From JABWBD01 sp040768665 (GTDB lineage Bacteria > Planctomycetota > Planctomycetia > Pirellulales > Thermoguttaceae), in the NCBI GenBank assembly GCA_040768665.1, contig JAXGMN010000007.1, forward strand, positions 372,001-436,000: a DNA stretch of 64,000 nt. Direction: 5' to 3'. The notes under the pieces are model-generated. The model was not told the DNA's origin, did not search any database, and saw only the letters and a program-made list of their open reading frames with translations. Below are positions 7,866-15,268 of the stretch, one piece after another (positions within the stretch are counted from its first letter, which is position 1; each line of letters begins with the position of its first letter). Position numbers and translations under genes: made by a program.

Positions 7866-9272
7866 ATGTCGCGAAAAATCCTCGTCATTGCCAACGATTC
7901 GGCACTGGCTCTCACGTACGAGCGGGCCCTCTGTCCGGCCGGCTACGAGGTGCAGTTCTACGAAGATGCGGCAGCCGCACTTGAGGCGTCCGGCACCGGC
8001 CGCTTCGATTTGGTCCTGGTGAGTGAATGCTGCGCGGGACTCGACTTCGTCGGCGTTCTGAGGTTGCTGCGCACCGCGGACCTCTCCGCACCCGTCGTCG
8101 TGGTCAGTCGCAACGCCTCGGTCGAGTCGGCAGTCGCGGCCATGCGAGAAGGTGCGATCGATTATCTCCCCGAACCCTCCTCGGTCGACGAACTGCAGTG
8201 CGTCGTCCGGCGAATCGAGCAACTGGATTCGTACTACGGCCCGTCGACGCCGGCCAGGACAGACGTGGCAACGACGCCGCCCGACTCGGGATTCGAAGGA
8301 ATGCTCGGCCAGTGCGCCGCGATCCGCGAGGTCTTCGCGTTCATCTGCCGGATCGCTCCTGCGGACAGCACCGTTCTCGTCACGGGCGAAAGTGGGACCG
8401 GCAAGGAAATGGTCGTTCGGGCGATCCACCGGCACAGCCGCCGACATGCTCAGCCCCTGCTGGCCTGCGACTGCACGGCCCTGGCCCCAACGCTGCTGGA
8501 AAGCGAATTATTCGGCCATGTGAAGGGATCGTTCTCCGGAGCAATTGCGACCAAGAAGGGACTCTTGGAGGTCGCCCACCAGGGCACGCTCCTCTTGGAC
8601 GAGGTAGCCAATTTGAGCCTGGAGACCCAGGCAAAGCTGCTGCGCGTGTTGGAAACACGGAGAGTCCGCAAGGTCGGCGACACCACGGAACACGAGGTCG
8701 ATATCCGCCTGGTCGCCACGACGAACCGCAACCTGGCCGAGATGGTCAAGGTAGGTGCGTTTCGTGCAGACCTGTACTATCGCTTGAACGTAGTACCGAT
8801 ATCGCTGCCGCCGCTCCGCGACCGCGCCGGCGACGTCCCGCTGCTCGCTCGTGCCTTCTTGCTGCGATTTTCGCGGCACATGGGGCTTGAGCCGAAAGGA
8901 TTTAGCGAGGATGCAATGCGACAGATGGACGTCTACCCCTGGCCGGGGAATGTCCGCGAGCTCCGCAACATCGTGGAACGACTCGCGGTGCTCTACGGAG
9001 GTTCCCGAATCGAGGTTTGCCACTTGCCGGCCGAAATCCGCGACGCCCGGCCGGCGGTCCCCCGTGGTGAAGTCCCCCGAACGTGGGAAGAGTTCAAGCG
9101 GATGAAGCGTCAGATCGTCGACGACCTGGAGTACCAGTTTCTCATCGACGCGCTCGAGCGCTCCGGCCACAACGTCACCCAAGCGGCCGAAAGCGTCGGG
9201 ATGCAGCGGACCAACTTTCATGCCCTGCTGCGCAACCATGGCCTGAAGCCGGATGGGTCGCGAGGTGTATGA
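7866..9272 (+). CDS. Sigma-54 activator with degenerate receiver domain
   Basis: 468 residues. The N-terminal receiver fold (residues 1-120) lacks key residues: the phospho-Asp position reads VLVSECC (Ser53) and the conserved Lys position reads YLPEPSS (Glu103). The AAA+ domain has Walker A GESGTGKE (174-181), a GSFSGA loop (221-226) in place of GAFTGA, Walker B LLLDE (242-246) and the arginine-finger region. The C-terminal Fis-type helix-turn-helix is VTQAAESVGMQRTNFHALLR. It probably activates sigma-54 promoters without needing Asp phosphorylation, or is controlled by protein contact. It follows the kinase across the heptamer hairpin and precedes the sigma-54-like site at 9460. Start: ATG at 7866. 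Confidence 0.9.
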   Translation: MSRKILVIANDSALALTYERALCPAGYEVQFYEDAAAALEASGTGRFDLVLVSECCAGLDFVGVLRLLRTADLSAPVVVVSRNASVESAVAAMREGAIDYLPEPSSVDELQCVVRRIEQLDSYYGPSTPARTDVATTPPDSGFEGMLGQCAAIREVFAFICRIAPADSTVLVTGESGTGKEMVVRAIHRHSRRHAQPLLACDCTALAPTLLESELFGHVKGSFSGAIATKKGLLEVAHQGTLLLDEVANLSLETQAKLLRVLETRRVRKVGDTTEHEVDIRLVATTNRNLAEMVKVGAFRADLYYRLNVVPISLPPLRDRAGDVPLLARAFLLRFSRHMGLEPKGFSEDAMRQMDVYPWPGNVRELRNIVERLAVLYGGSRIEVCHLPAEIRDARPAVPRGEVPRTWEEFKRMKRQIVDDLEYQFLIDALERSGHNVTQAAESVGMQRTNFHALLRNHGLKPDGSRGV

Positions 9273-9459
9273 GATTTCATACGTTGTACTCGTCTTCATA
9301 CACTTGAGGAGACTTCTGGAAGTTCAGTCGCCGTCGTCCCTGCATCGTGCTATCGCCGGTTTCGTGCTTGGGCGGCGCTTCGCAACTCCTTGCAAGTGTG
9401 AGGCTTTCGCACTCAAGCGTTGTCCTGCCAGTCACAAGCTTCGCGGCGGTTTGCATCAG

Positions 9460-9475
9460 TGGCACGCCAGTTGCC
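9460..9475 (+). promoter_or_regulatory. Candidate sigma-54 promoter for the GcvH-domain regulator
   Basis: TGGCACGCCAGTTGCC matches the -24/-12 consensus TGGCACG-N4-TTGCW at every conserved base except the last, with the required spacing between GG and GC. It ends 104 bases before the regulator start at 9580. CAGTCACAAG at 9429-9438, just upstream, resembles the CAATCACAAG boxes at 12597-12839. About 300 bases between 9273 and 9579 contain no gene; the rest is this site and the palindrome at 9520. Confidence 0.65.
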
Positions 9476-9519
9476 AGAAGCGGCGACCGTTCCACCGCAT
9501 TGCCCAACGGGCCGTATGG

Positions 9520-9555
9520 TAGGTCCCGCTTGCCGAGTTGCCGAGCGGGACCTAC
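9520..9555. repeat. GGTCCCGC...GCGGGACC palindrome, expanded copy
   Basis: Same family as at 1483 and 13100, with an internal duplication of TTGCCGAG in the loop. It lies between the candidate sigma-54 promoter and the regulator start, so it would be in the 5' leader as an RNA hairpin. Confidence 0.75.
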
Positions 9556-9579
9556 TTTATCTCTCAGGGAGAAGGAGCC

Positions 9580-11163
9580 ATGGCGGAGAATCCAGCGTTG
9601 TTGGTCGTCGACGACGAGGAGGTCGTCTGTCAAGCCTGCCGGCGAATCTTCTCCCGGCAGGGCTTTCAAGTCGAGGTAAATACCGACGCCAGGCAAGGAC
9701 TTGCGCTGGCCACGGAGAAGGACTACGAGATCATCCTGCTGGACATCAAGATGCCCAACATGGATGGCATCCAGTTCCTCGAACGCCTCCGGCCCAAGAA
9801 ACCGGATGTTCCGGTGCTGATCATCACCGGTTACCCGAGTATCCCCAATGCGGCGTCCGCCATGCGGCTGGGCGCCTGCGACTACGTAACGAAGCCGTTT
9901 ACCACCGAAGAGATCACGCAGGCCGTCCAACGGGTGCTGGCCACGCGCCGGATCCCCGACAGCGACGATGCGGAAAACGAGCCCGAGGACGCGGTTGCGA
10001 CGGCCGAACCAGGCAGCGAAATCCTCTTTTGGGAGGAGTCGTGGTTCAAGCTGGAAGCCGACGGTTCGGCCTCTGTCGGAGCGGTGCTTCCCGGCTTGCG
10101 TGGAGCGACACCAACCGAGGTCCGCTTGCCGCGGATCGGCGAGGTCGTCTACCAGGGGTTGCCCCTGGCCGGAATTACCGTGCCGAATAAGCCGATCCTC
10201 ATCGTCCCCGCGCCGGTCTCCGGCGTCGTCGTCGCGGTCAATGAAATCCTGCCCAAGAGGCCGGCATTGATAGCAACCGATCCGTGCTGCGAAGGATGGA
10301 TCGCCTGTATCTGCACGACGCAGTATGAAGACGAGGCCGACCATTGCCGGCCCCGGCGAATTCTCCTGGTCAATGCCGATCCGTTCGCCTCCGAGGAGCA
10401 GACCCGAAAACTCACCGGACTGGGATGCCAGGTGCAGCATGTATCGGGTCGAGAGGGGCTCGAAGCGGCGCTGCGAGACTCAACCGAGCGAATTGTTCTA
10501 CTGGATGCAGAATCGCTCGGCGAGAGCGGTCCGGCACTGGCAGCGGCGATCAACAGCCAGGCTCCGTCGGCCCGCATCGTCGTGGTCGGCTCGGCGGCTG
10601 GTTCCTGGGAGACCGCTTACCGGAAGCACAAGATCTTCTATTATGCCGTCGAGCCGTTCTCCGACAACGAGATCGCCGACATCCTGGCAGCCGTCTTTCA
10701 CCCGCAAGAGGAACCGGCCGTTGAACGGCAGAAGGGCGCGTCGGAGCCGATCAGTAGCGTATCGATCACCAACCGCAACGGCCACAAGGTTCAGTTGCTC
10801 GCGGCGCCGGGGTTATTGTGGCGCAATGACGGTTTGGGCAGTCTTGTCGGTCAGAAGCTATTGGCAAAGATGTTCCCCGTCGTCATCACGCCGGGAGTCG
10901 CGAACCTGACCCCGGCCAACATCCTCAAGACGGCCATGAGTAACGACCGGCTGATGGTCCTCATGGCGCGGGACAGCGGGCTGCTGCCCGGCACCCTGGC
11001 ACGCGACACCAAGCCGGAATTCGGCGTCGATCCGGGCGAAGCCGCCGGCAAGATTACCACGCTTTCGGTCCAGCCCGACGCCGTCGGCGGGTTTGCCGGA
11101 CTGGACCATCGGACCATCGTTGCCCTGGCCGACCACATCGTGCGGGAAATGGCGTTGTACTGA
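9580..11163 (+). CDS. Response-regulator protein with GcvH-like domain and second pseudo-receiver
   Basis: 527 residues from the ATG at 9580 (GGGAGAAGGAGCC upstream); an in-frame ATG at 9538 lies in the palindrome. Residues 1-122 are an intact receiver (DD11-12, Asp55 in LLDIKMPN, Lys106 in VTKPF). Residues about 145-255 resemble glycine cleavage H protein (LPRIGEVVYQG, APVSGVVVAVNEIL, ATDPCCEGWIA). Lys204 (NKPILIVPAPVSG) aligns, eight residues before the PVSG motif, with the lipoylated Lys of GcvH. Residues 258-375 are a second receiver-like fold with Asp309 but VEPF in place of the Lys motif. The last 135 residues (LLAAPGLLWRNDGLG, NLTPANILKTAMSNDRLMVLMARD) are a domain I cannot name. No DNA-binding or kinase domain is present. 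Confidence 0.85.
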   Translation: MAENPALLVVDDEEVVCQACRRIFSRQGFQVEVNTDARQGLALATEKDYEIILLDIKMPNMDGIQFLERLRPKKPDVPVLIITGYPSIPNAASAMRLGACDYVTKPFTTEEITQAVQRVLATRRIPDSDDAENEPEDAVATAEPGSEILFWEESWFKLEADGSASVGAVLPGLRGATPTEVRLPRIGEVVYQGLPLAGITVPNKPILIVPAPVSGVVVAVNEILPKRPALIATDPCCEGWIACICTTQYEDEADHCRPRRILLVNADPFASEEQTRKLTGLGCQVQHVSGREGLEAALRDSTERIVLLDAESLGESGPALAAAINSQAPSARIVVVGSAAGSWETAYRKHKIFYYAVEPFSDNEIADILAAVFHPQEEPAVERQKGASEPISSVSITNRNGHKVQLLAAPGLLWRNDGLGSLVGQKLLAKMFPVVITPGVANLTPANILKTAMSNDRLMVLMARDSGLLPGTLARDTKPEFGVDPGEAAGKITTLSVQPDAVGGFAGLDHRTIVALADHIVREMALY

Positions 11164-11236
11164 AGATTGGAGTGGTGGAGTGCTGGAGTGATGGAATACC
11201 GGCGCACTGCTCCAATACTCCATCACTCCAATCTTT
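11163..11236. repeat. Octamer-repeat hairpin between two regulator genes
   Basis: The left arm is built of TGGAGTGN units (ATTGGAGTGGTGGAGTGCTG, 11166-11185) and the right arm is the inverted sequence ending CACTCCAATCTT (11225-11236). Arms of about 28 bases pair with a few mismatches. It lies exactly in the gap between the GcvH-domain regulator stop and the next ribosome binding site, mirroring the heptamer hairpin at 7739. Confidence 0.8.
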
Positions 11237-11248
11237 CCGGAGCCGATC

Positions 11249-12583
11249 ATGCGAATTCTCGTTGCCGACGACGAAAAGATGAAACGGGTCACGCTGGCCC
11301 ACGACCTCTCGGCCCAAGGCCACGAGGTGGTGACTGCGGCCGACGGTGAGGAGGCTCTCTCCAGAATTCAACGAGAGACCTTCGATGTCCTGGTGACCGA
11401 TCTGAAGATGCCCAAGGTCGACGGCATCGAGCTGCTGAAACGAATCCGGCAGGACCCCGCGTCGGGCATGGAAGTGATCATCATGACCGCCTACGGGAGC
11501 ATCCCGCTGGCGGTCGAAGCAGGCAAACTCGGAGCCTACGACTTCCTCACCAAGCCGTTCCGCAACGAGGCGGTCTTTCCTCTGTTGGCCCGTATCGAGA
11601 CGACCCGCCGCGGAACCGCCCAACCGCAGCCCGAACCCCTGGAGACGACGATCGGCAACATCGACGTGACAGTCGTCGGCCAGTCGGCCGCGATTCGCCG
11701 CGTCCGGCGGATGATCGAGATCTGCACGCGGTCGGATGCCAATGTCTTGTTGTGCGGCGAGACGGGCGTCGGCAAGGATCTGGTGGCCTCCACCATCCAC
11801 CGCAACTCGCCGCGGCGGACGTTTCCTTTCATCAAGGTCGGCTGCACGCTCTTTCCGAGCCAGCTCATTGAAAGCGAGCTCTACGGCCACGAGCGAGGCT
11901 CTTTCACCGGCGCCGAGCAGCGCCGCCTGGGCCGCTTCGAGTTGGCCAATGAGGGAACACTCTACCTCGACGACGTCGACGATATCCCGCTGGAACAGCA
12001 AGCCAAGCTCTTGCGCGCGATCGAGGAAAAGATCTTTGAACGGGTCGGTGGCACGACGGCCATCCAGGCCAACGTGCGAATCATCGCATCCACGAAGTGG
12101 AACCTGCTTCACAAAGTGGCCGATGGAACATTTCGCCAGGACCTCTATTATCGGCTGGACGTCGTTCGGGTCAATATTCCGCCGCTGTGTGAACGGATCG
12201 AAGATATTCCGCTCTTGGCCGAATGCCTTATAAGACGCATCGCCAAGGACGGCCCGGTGCGGCTGGAGCAGTCCGCGATCGATGTTCTTCAGCAGCACAA
12301 CTGGCCTGGCAACATCCGTGAACTGCTGCACATCTTGCAGCGGGTCTACCTGATCGGGTCCGGAAGGATTACCGGCGACCTTTTGATGAGCGAGATCGAC
12401 GGCCTTTCGAAAAAGGAACGCATTCCCGCCGGCCCCTTTCAGGTGACGATTGAGAAAACGGAACGCGACCTTCTTCGTAATGCCCTGGAGCTCGCCGGAG
12501 GCAACAAGACCGCCGCGGCCGCCGCCCTGGGGATGCGACCGACCACATTCCGCGACAAAGTCACCAAGCACGGGCTTGGATAA
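11249..12583 (+). CDS. NtrC-family sigma-54-dependent response regulator
   Basis: 444 residues with a canonical layout. The receiver has Asp51 (VTDLKMPKVDG) and Lys102 (LTKPF). The AAA+ domain has Walker A GETGVGKD (170-177), a sigma-54 contact loop GSFTGA (217-222) and Walker B TLYLDD (237-242; the usual DE is DD). The Fis-type helix-turn-helix at the C-terminus is NKTAAAAALGMRPTTFRDKV. It is the phosphorylatable activator of the cluster and the best candidate to drive the sigma-54 promoter at 13056, upstream of the Hdr/Etf/Mvh operon. CGGAG precedes the ATG at 11249 with good spacing. Confidence 0.93.
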   Translation: MRILVADDEKMKRVTLAHDLSAQGHEVVTAADGEEALSRIQRETFDVLVTDLKMPKVDGIELLKRIRQDPASGMEVIIMTAYGSIPLAVEAGKLGAYDFLTKPFRNEAVFPLLARIETTRRGTAQPQPEPLETTIGNIDVTVVGQSAAIRRVRRMIEICTRSDANVLLCGETGVGKDLVASTIHRNSPRRTFPFIKVGCTLFPSQLIESELYGHERGSFTGAEQRRLGRFELANEGTLYLDDVDDIPLEQQAKLLRAIEEKIFERVGGTTAIQANVRIIASTKWNLLHKVADGTFRQDLYYRLDVVRVNIPPLCERIEDIPLLAECLIRRIAKDGPVRLEQSAIDVLQQHNWPGNIRELLHILQRVYLIGSGRITGDLLMSEIDGLSKKERIPAGPFQVTIEKTERDLLRNALELAGGNKTAAAAALGMRPTTFRDKVTKHGLG

Positions 12584-12585
12584 CT

Positions 12586-12844
12586 GAGAACACGTCCAAT
12601 CACAAGTGTGGCAGCTTGGAGTTGAATGGGTCGTCCATTTTAGTGGACTTTTCCACAACTCCAAGCAGTGGACGCGGCAATTGCGACGCAGGATCAACGA
12701 GACCACGGGTTTTGGACGGTCCCGGCGCGGCGCCCTCGGCGGTTCATCGCGGTCGTGTGGCGCCCGGACCGAACGCCGCCACGCACTGCTTGTGATTGTG
12801 GCGGCCTTTGCTCGAGTGGAGAACACGTCCAATCACAAGCAGTG
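12586..12844. promoter_or_regulatory. Repeated CAATCACAAG boxes, candidate enhancer sites
   Basis: A 21-bp sequence containing ACACGTCCAATCACAAG is repeated identically at 12586-12606 and 12819-12839. An inverted copy, ACTGCTTGTGATTG (12785-12798), pairs perfectly with CAATCACAAGCAGT (12830-12843). A related hairpin, CTTGGAGTTG/CAACTCCAAG, is at 12615-12624 and 12656-12665. All lie 215-480 bases upstream of the sigma-54 site at 13056, as expected of upstream activator sequences. The 700-base gap 12584-13283 holds no convincing gene. Confidence 0.5.
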
Positions 12845-13055
12845 GCACACCGCGCGCCGCTGCCCTGTTTTTCTGGGTAGCGAGCCGGGTGTTTTTCTGC
12901 GCGCTGTCTCGCGCCATCAATCCTCGGAATCCCGCGGCGCCGCGGCGGAATTCCGCGAATCGCAACCATCGAGCCGCTTTCCAAAAATCGTTCACAAGCC
13001 CCAAACCCTTGCTCAACGCCAGATTGAATCACCTCTTTCACTTTCTCGCTTTCAC

Positions 13056-13071
13056 CGGCACGATCGTTGCT
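13056..13071 (+). promoter_or_regulatory. Candidate sigma-54 promoter of the Hdr/Etf/Mvh operon
   Basis: CGGCACGATCGTTGCT matches TGGCACG-N4-TTGCW except for the first base, with exact GG/GC spacing. Transcription would start near 13082, about 200 bases before the first gene at 13284. The leader would contain the paired palindromes at 13100-13199. The adjacent genes encode two sigma-54 activators. Confidence 0.7.
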
Positions 13072-13099
13072 AAAAGAGGCGATCGCGTTGGCAGGTAAG

Positions 13100-13199
13100 G
13101 TAGGTCCCGCTTGCCGAGCGGGACCTGAGCGGCAGGAACAAGTTGGCAGGCGGGGCCTTTCGGTAGTTCCAGGTCCCGCTCGGCAAGCGGGACCTACCG
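13100..13199. repeat. Pair of GGTCCCGC...GCGGGACC palindromes in operon leader
   Basis: TAGGTCCCGCTTGCCGAGCG plus GGACCT (13101-13126) and AGGTCCCGCTCGGCAAGCGG plus GACCTACC (13171-13198) are inverted copies 45 bases apart. This is the same arrangement as at 1483-1642. Each forms a hairpin, and together they can form a longer stem in the untranslated leader. Confidence 0.8.
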
Positions 13200-13283
13200 A
13201 CCGCGACCCGCTCTTGAACCGTGCCGCTTTTTCGGCCTCGCGAGGCCCGAAAGAGTTCGGCGCACGCAGTGGGAGAAAAGCAA

Positions 13284-13547
13284 ATGATCACGCTCGACGG
13301 TCGGCAGCATGGACGTGCTGCAGGCGTTGGCAACGACAGCGGCGACGGAGAAACGCTCCTCGGTTGCATGCAATGCGGCTTGTGCGCGGCAAGCTGCCCC
13401 TTGGGCGACGCCATGGAGTTTCCGCCCCGCTCACTCATTCTTCGGGCACGCTCGAGGAACCTCGAGCAGATCCTGGCAAGCCCGTCGCTCTGGATGTGTG
13501 CTAGCCTGCTACGTGCTCCACGCGGTGTCCTCGGGGCATCGAGTTAA
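13284..13547 (+). pseudogene. HdrC-like 5' part of broken HdrC/HdrB-type gene
   Basis: Reads 87 codons from the ATG at 13284 (GGGAG upstream). The first [4Fe-4S] motif is intact: CMQCGLCAASCPLGDAMEF. The frame then breaks at about 13505: the expected second motif C-A-S-C-Y-V-C-S-T-R-C-P-R-G-I-E-L is present in the DNA but spread over three frames, and the original frame meets TAA at 13545. The reading frame of the following part (13584 on) is the same as at 13284, so the indels cancel out: +1 near 13505, -2 near 13513, +1 near 13560. This is either a sequencing/assembly error or a recent mutation. It is the first gene of the electron-transfer operon. Confidence 0.75.
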
Positions 13548-13583
13548 CCGACGGCCTGTCGGCCCGCCCTGCGCGATCGTGCC

Positions 13584-14498
13584 ATGCAGGAAGGCTTCCA
13601 GCCGCCCGCGGAGCTTCAAGAGACCTTCCAGAACGTCCTCAAATACGGCAACACGCTGGGCAAATCGCCGCGGCAGCGGTTGGACTGGGCCAAGGAACTC
13701 GAGGTGCGGGTTCTGGATCTCTCAAAGGAGCCCCGGCCCGTCGAGGTCCTCTGGCTCGTCGGATGTTATCCGTCGTACTACCCGCGCAACCAGGTTGTCG
13801 CGCGGGCGTTCGCCCGTATTCTGACGGAGCTTGGCGTCACGTGGGGCGTACTCGGAGCGAAGGAGAAGGCGGTCGGCGAGTGCGACCGCATGTTCGGCGA
13901 GGAGGGGCTCTTTGAAACGCTCGTCGAGGAGAACCGCAAGCTGTTCGACCGGCAGGAGTTCGAAAAGATTGTGGTCCTCGACCCGCATGCCTTCCGCGCG
14001 TTGGAAAACTTCTATCCGCGGTTCGAAGCCTGGTATCCCGTCGAGCACTACACGACCTTCCTGGCCGATCGCATGGAGCAACTCCGGCCGCTGGTCGTCA
14101 AACCCCTCGAGGCCACGGTCACGTACCACGACAACTGCTGTGTCGGCCGCCGTTGCGGCTGTTACGAGCCGCCGCGGTCGCTGCTGGGGCTGATCCCCGG
14201 CCTTACGCTGGTCGAGATGACCCGCAATCGCGACAACGCCTTGTGCTGCGGCGGCGGGGGCGGCGGGATGTGGCTCGACGCCCACATCGTCGCCCACGGC
14301 GGCCATCGGCTGTCCGACGAGCGGGTCCGTCAGGCCGCCGATACCGGCGCCGATACCTTGGCCGTGTCCTGCCCCTACGAACTCTCGCGGTTTGAGGACG
14401 CCGCCAAAGTCACCGGGTTGGAGGGACGGCTGAAAGTCCGCGACATTATCGAGTTGCTGGCCGAATCGATGGATCTGGGTGAAAGGAGCGTCTCATGA
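13584..14498 (+). CDS. HdrB-like (CCG-domain) 3' part of broken HdrC/HdrB-type gene
   Basis: 304 residues from the first in-frame ATG after the break. The true protein probably starts at 13284 and has about 404 residues. The C-terminal cysteine-rich domain is intact (YHDNCCVGRRCGCYEPPRSL, then LCCGGGGGGMW with CCG near 14244). The first cysteine-rich half has lost its usual CCG (EKAVGECDRMFGEEGLF). With the ferredoxin part it resembles HdrC-HdrB or GlcF/HdrD-type Fe-S proteins that accept electrons from HdrA or Etf. The stop overlaps the etfB start (ATGA). Confidence 0.8.
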   Translation: MQEGFQPPAELQETFQNVLKYGNTLGKSPRQRLDWAKELEVRVLDLSKEPRPVEVLWLVGCYPSYYPRNQVVARAFARILTELGVTWGVLGAKEKAVGECDRMFGEEGLFETLVEENRKLFDRQEFEKIVVLDPHAFRALENFYPRFEAWYPVEHYTTFLADRMEQLRPLVVKPLEATVTYHDNCCVGRRCGCYEPPRSLLGLIPGLTLVEMTRNRDNALCCGGGGGGMWLDAHIVAHGGHRLSDERVRQAADTGADTLAVSCPYELSRFEDAAKVTGLEGRLKVRDIIELLAESMDLGERSVS

Positions 14499-15268
14499 AT
14501 GTCGTCGTTATCGTCAGGCAGGTCCCCGACCTGATCGAGCCCCTGGAAATCGATGACTCGGGGGCCGCGCTGGATCTGAGCTCGGCCTCGTTCCTGGTCA
14601 ACGAGTCCGACGATCATGCGCTGGAACAGGCAATTCTGCTGAAGGAGGCCGAGGGCGCCACGGTCACGGTCGTCGCCCTGGACTTCGGCGACGTCGACAA
14701 CACCCTCTACACCGCGGCCGCCAAAGGGGCCGACCGGATCATCAAAATCGCGTGGGAAGAGGAGACGCCGCCCCGCCCCGGCGCCGCAGCGGCGATCTAT
14801 GCCGAGGCGATCAAGCCGCTCAGCGCCGAGTTGGTGCTCGTCGGGGTTCAGGCGCACGACGAACTCGACGGCGTGCTGGCGCCGCCAGTCGCCGCGCGGC
14901 TGGGCTTGCCGTACGTGGGAGTGATCCGCGGCGTGAAGGCCGGCTCCGAGGCCGGTTCGGTGGTCGCCTGCAAGGAATTCCCCGGGGCGGTGATGGCGAG
15001 AATGAATATCCGCTTGCCCGCCGTGCTGGGCATCCTTGGTGCGGACCAGGCGCCCCGCTACGTTCCGGTCAGCCGGATTCGGGCGGCCATGAAGGCGACG
15101 CAATTCGAGGAGCATGAGCCAGCGCAGGCCGGCAGTCCTCCGGTCGTGACGATCCGCAGGTTGTCTCCCCCGGTATCCGGCGCGCGGGCGGAAATGCTCG
15201 CTGGCTCGGAGGCCGAAGTGGCCGCTCGCATCACCGAAATCCTAGCCGAGAAAGGACTGCTGCGATGA
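14495..15268 (+). CDS. etfB: Electron transfer flavoprotein beta subunit
   Basis: 257 residues, of the usual size. It opens with MNVVVIVRQVPDL and has the nucleotide-binding pattern of EtfB/FixA (NESDDHALEQAILLKE, TVTVVALD, LVLVGVQAHDELDGVLAPPVAARLGLPYV). With EtfA it forms a cytoplasmic heterodimer carrying FAD; in bifurcating ETFs the beta subunit holds a second FAD. The ATGA overlaps with the upstream HdrB-like gene and the downstream etfA imply translational coupling. There is no acyl-CoA dehydrogenase next to it, so the electron donor is not obvious. Confidence 0.92.
   Translation: MNVVVIVRQVPDLIEPLEIDDSGAALDLSSASFLVNESDDHALEQAILLKEAEGATVTVVALDFGDVDNTLYTAAAKGADRIIKIAWEEETPPRPGAAAAIYAEAIKPLSAELVLVGVQAHDELDGVLAPPVAARLGLPYVGVIRGVKAGSEAGSVVACKEFPGAVMARMNIRLPAVLGILGADQAPRYVPVSRIRAAMKATQFEEHEPAQAGSPPVVTIRRLSPPVSGARAEMLAGSEAEVAARITEILAEKGLLR

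Noticed and set aside
12799..12812. TGGCGGCCTTTGCT as a sigma-54 promoter
   Set aside because: The distance between GG and GC is two bases too short for a -24/-12 promoter.
11054..12832. Minus-strand open frame of 592 codons
   Set aside because: Antisense to the NtrC-type regulator and to the regulatory gap; no domain recognised.
13500..13565. Programmed frameshift in the HdrC-like gene
   Set aside because: At least three separate indels would be needed, with no slippery sequence; an error cluster or mutation is simpler.
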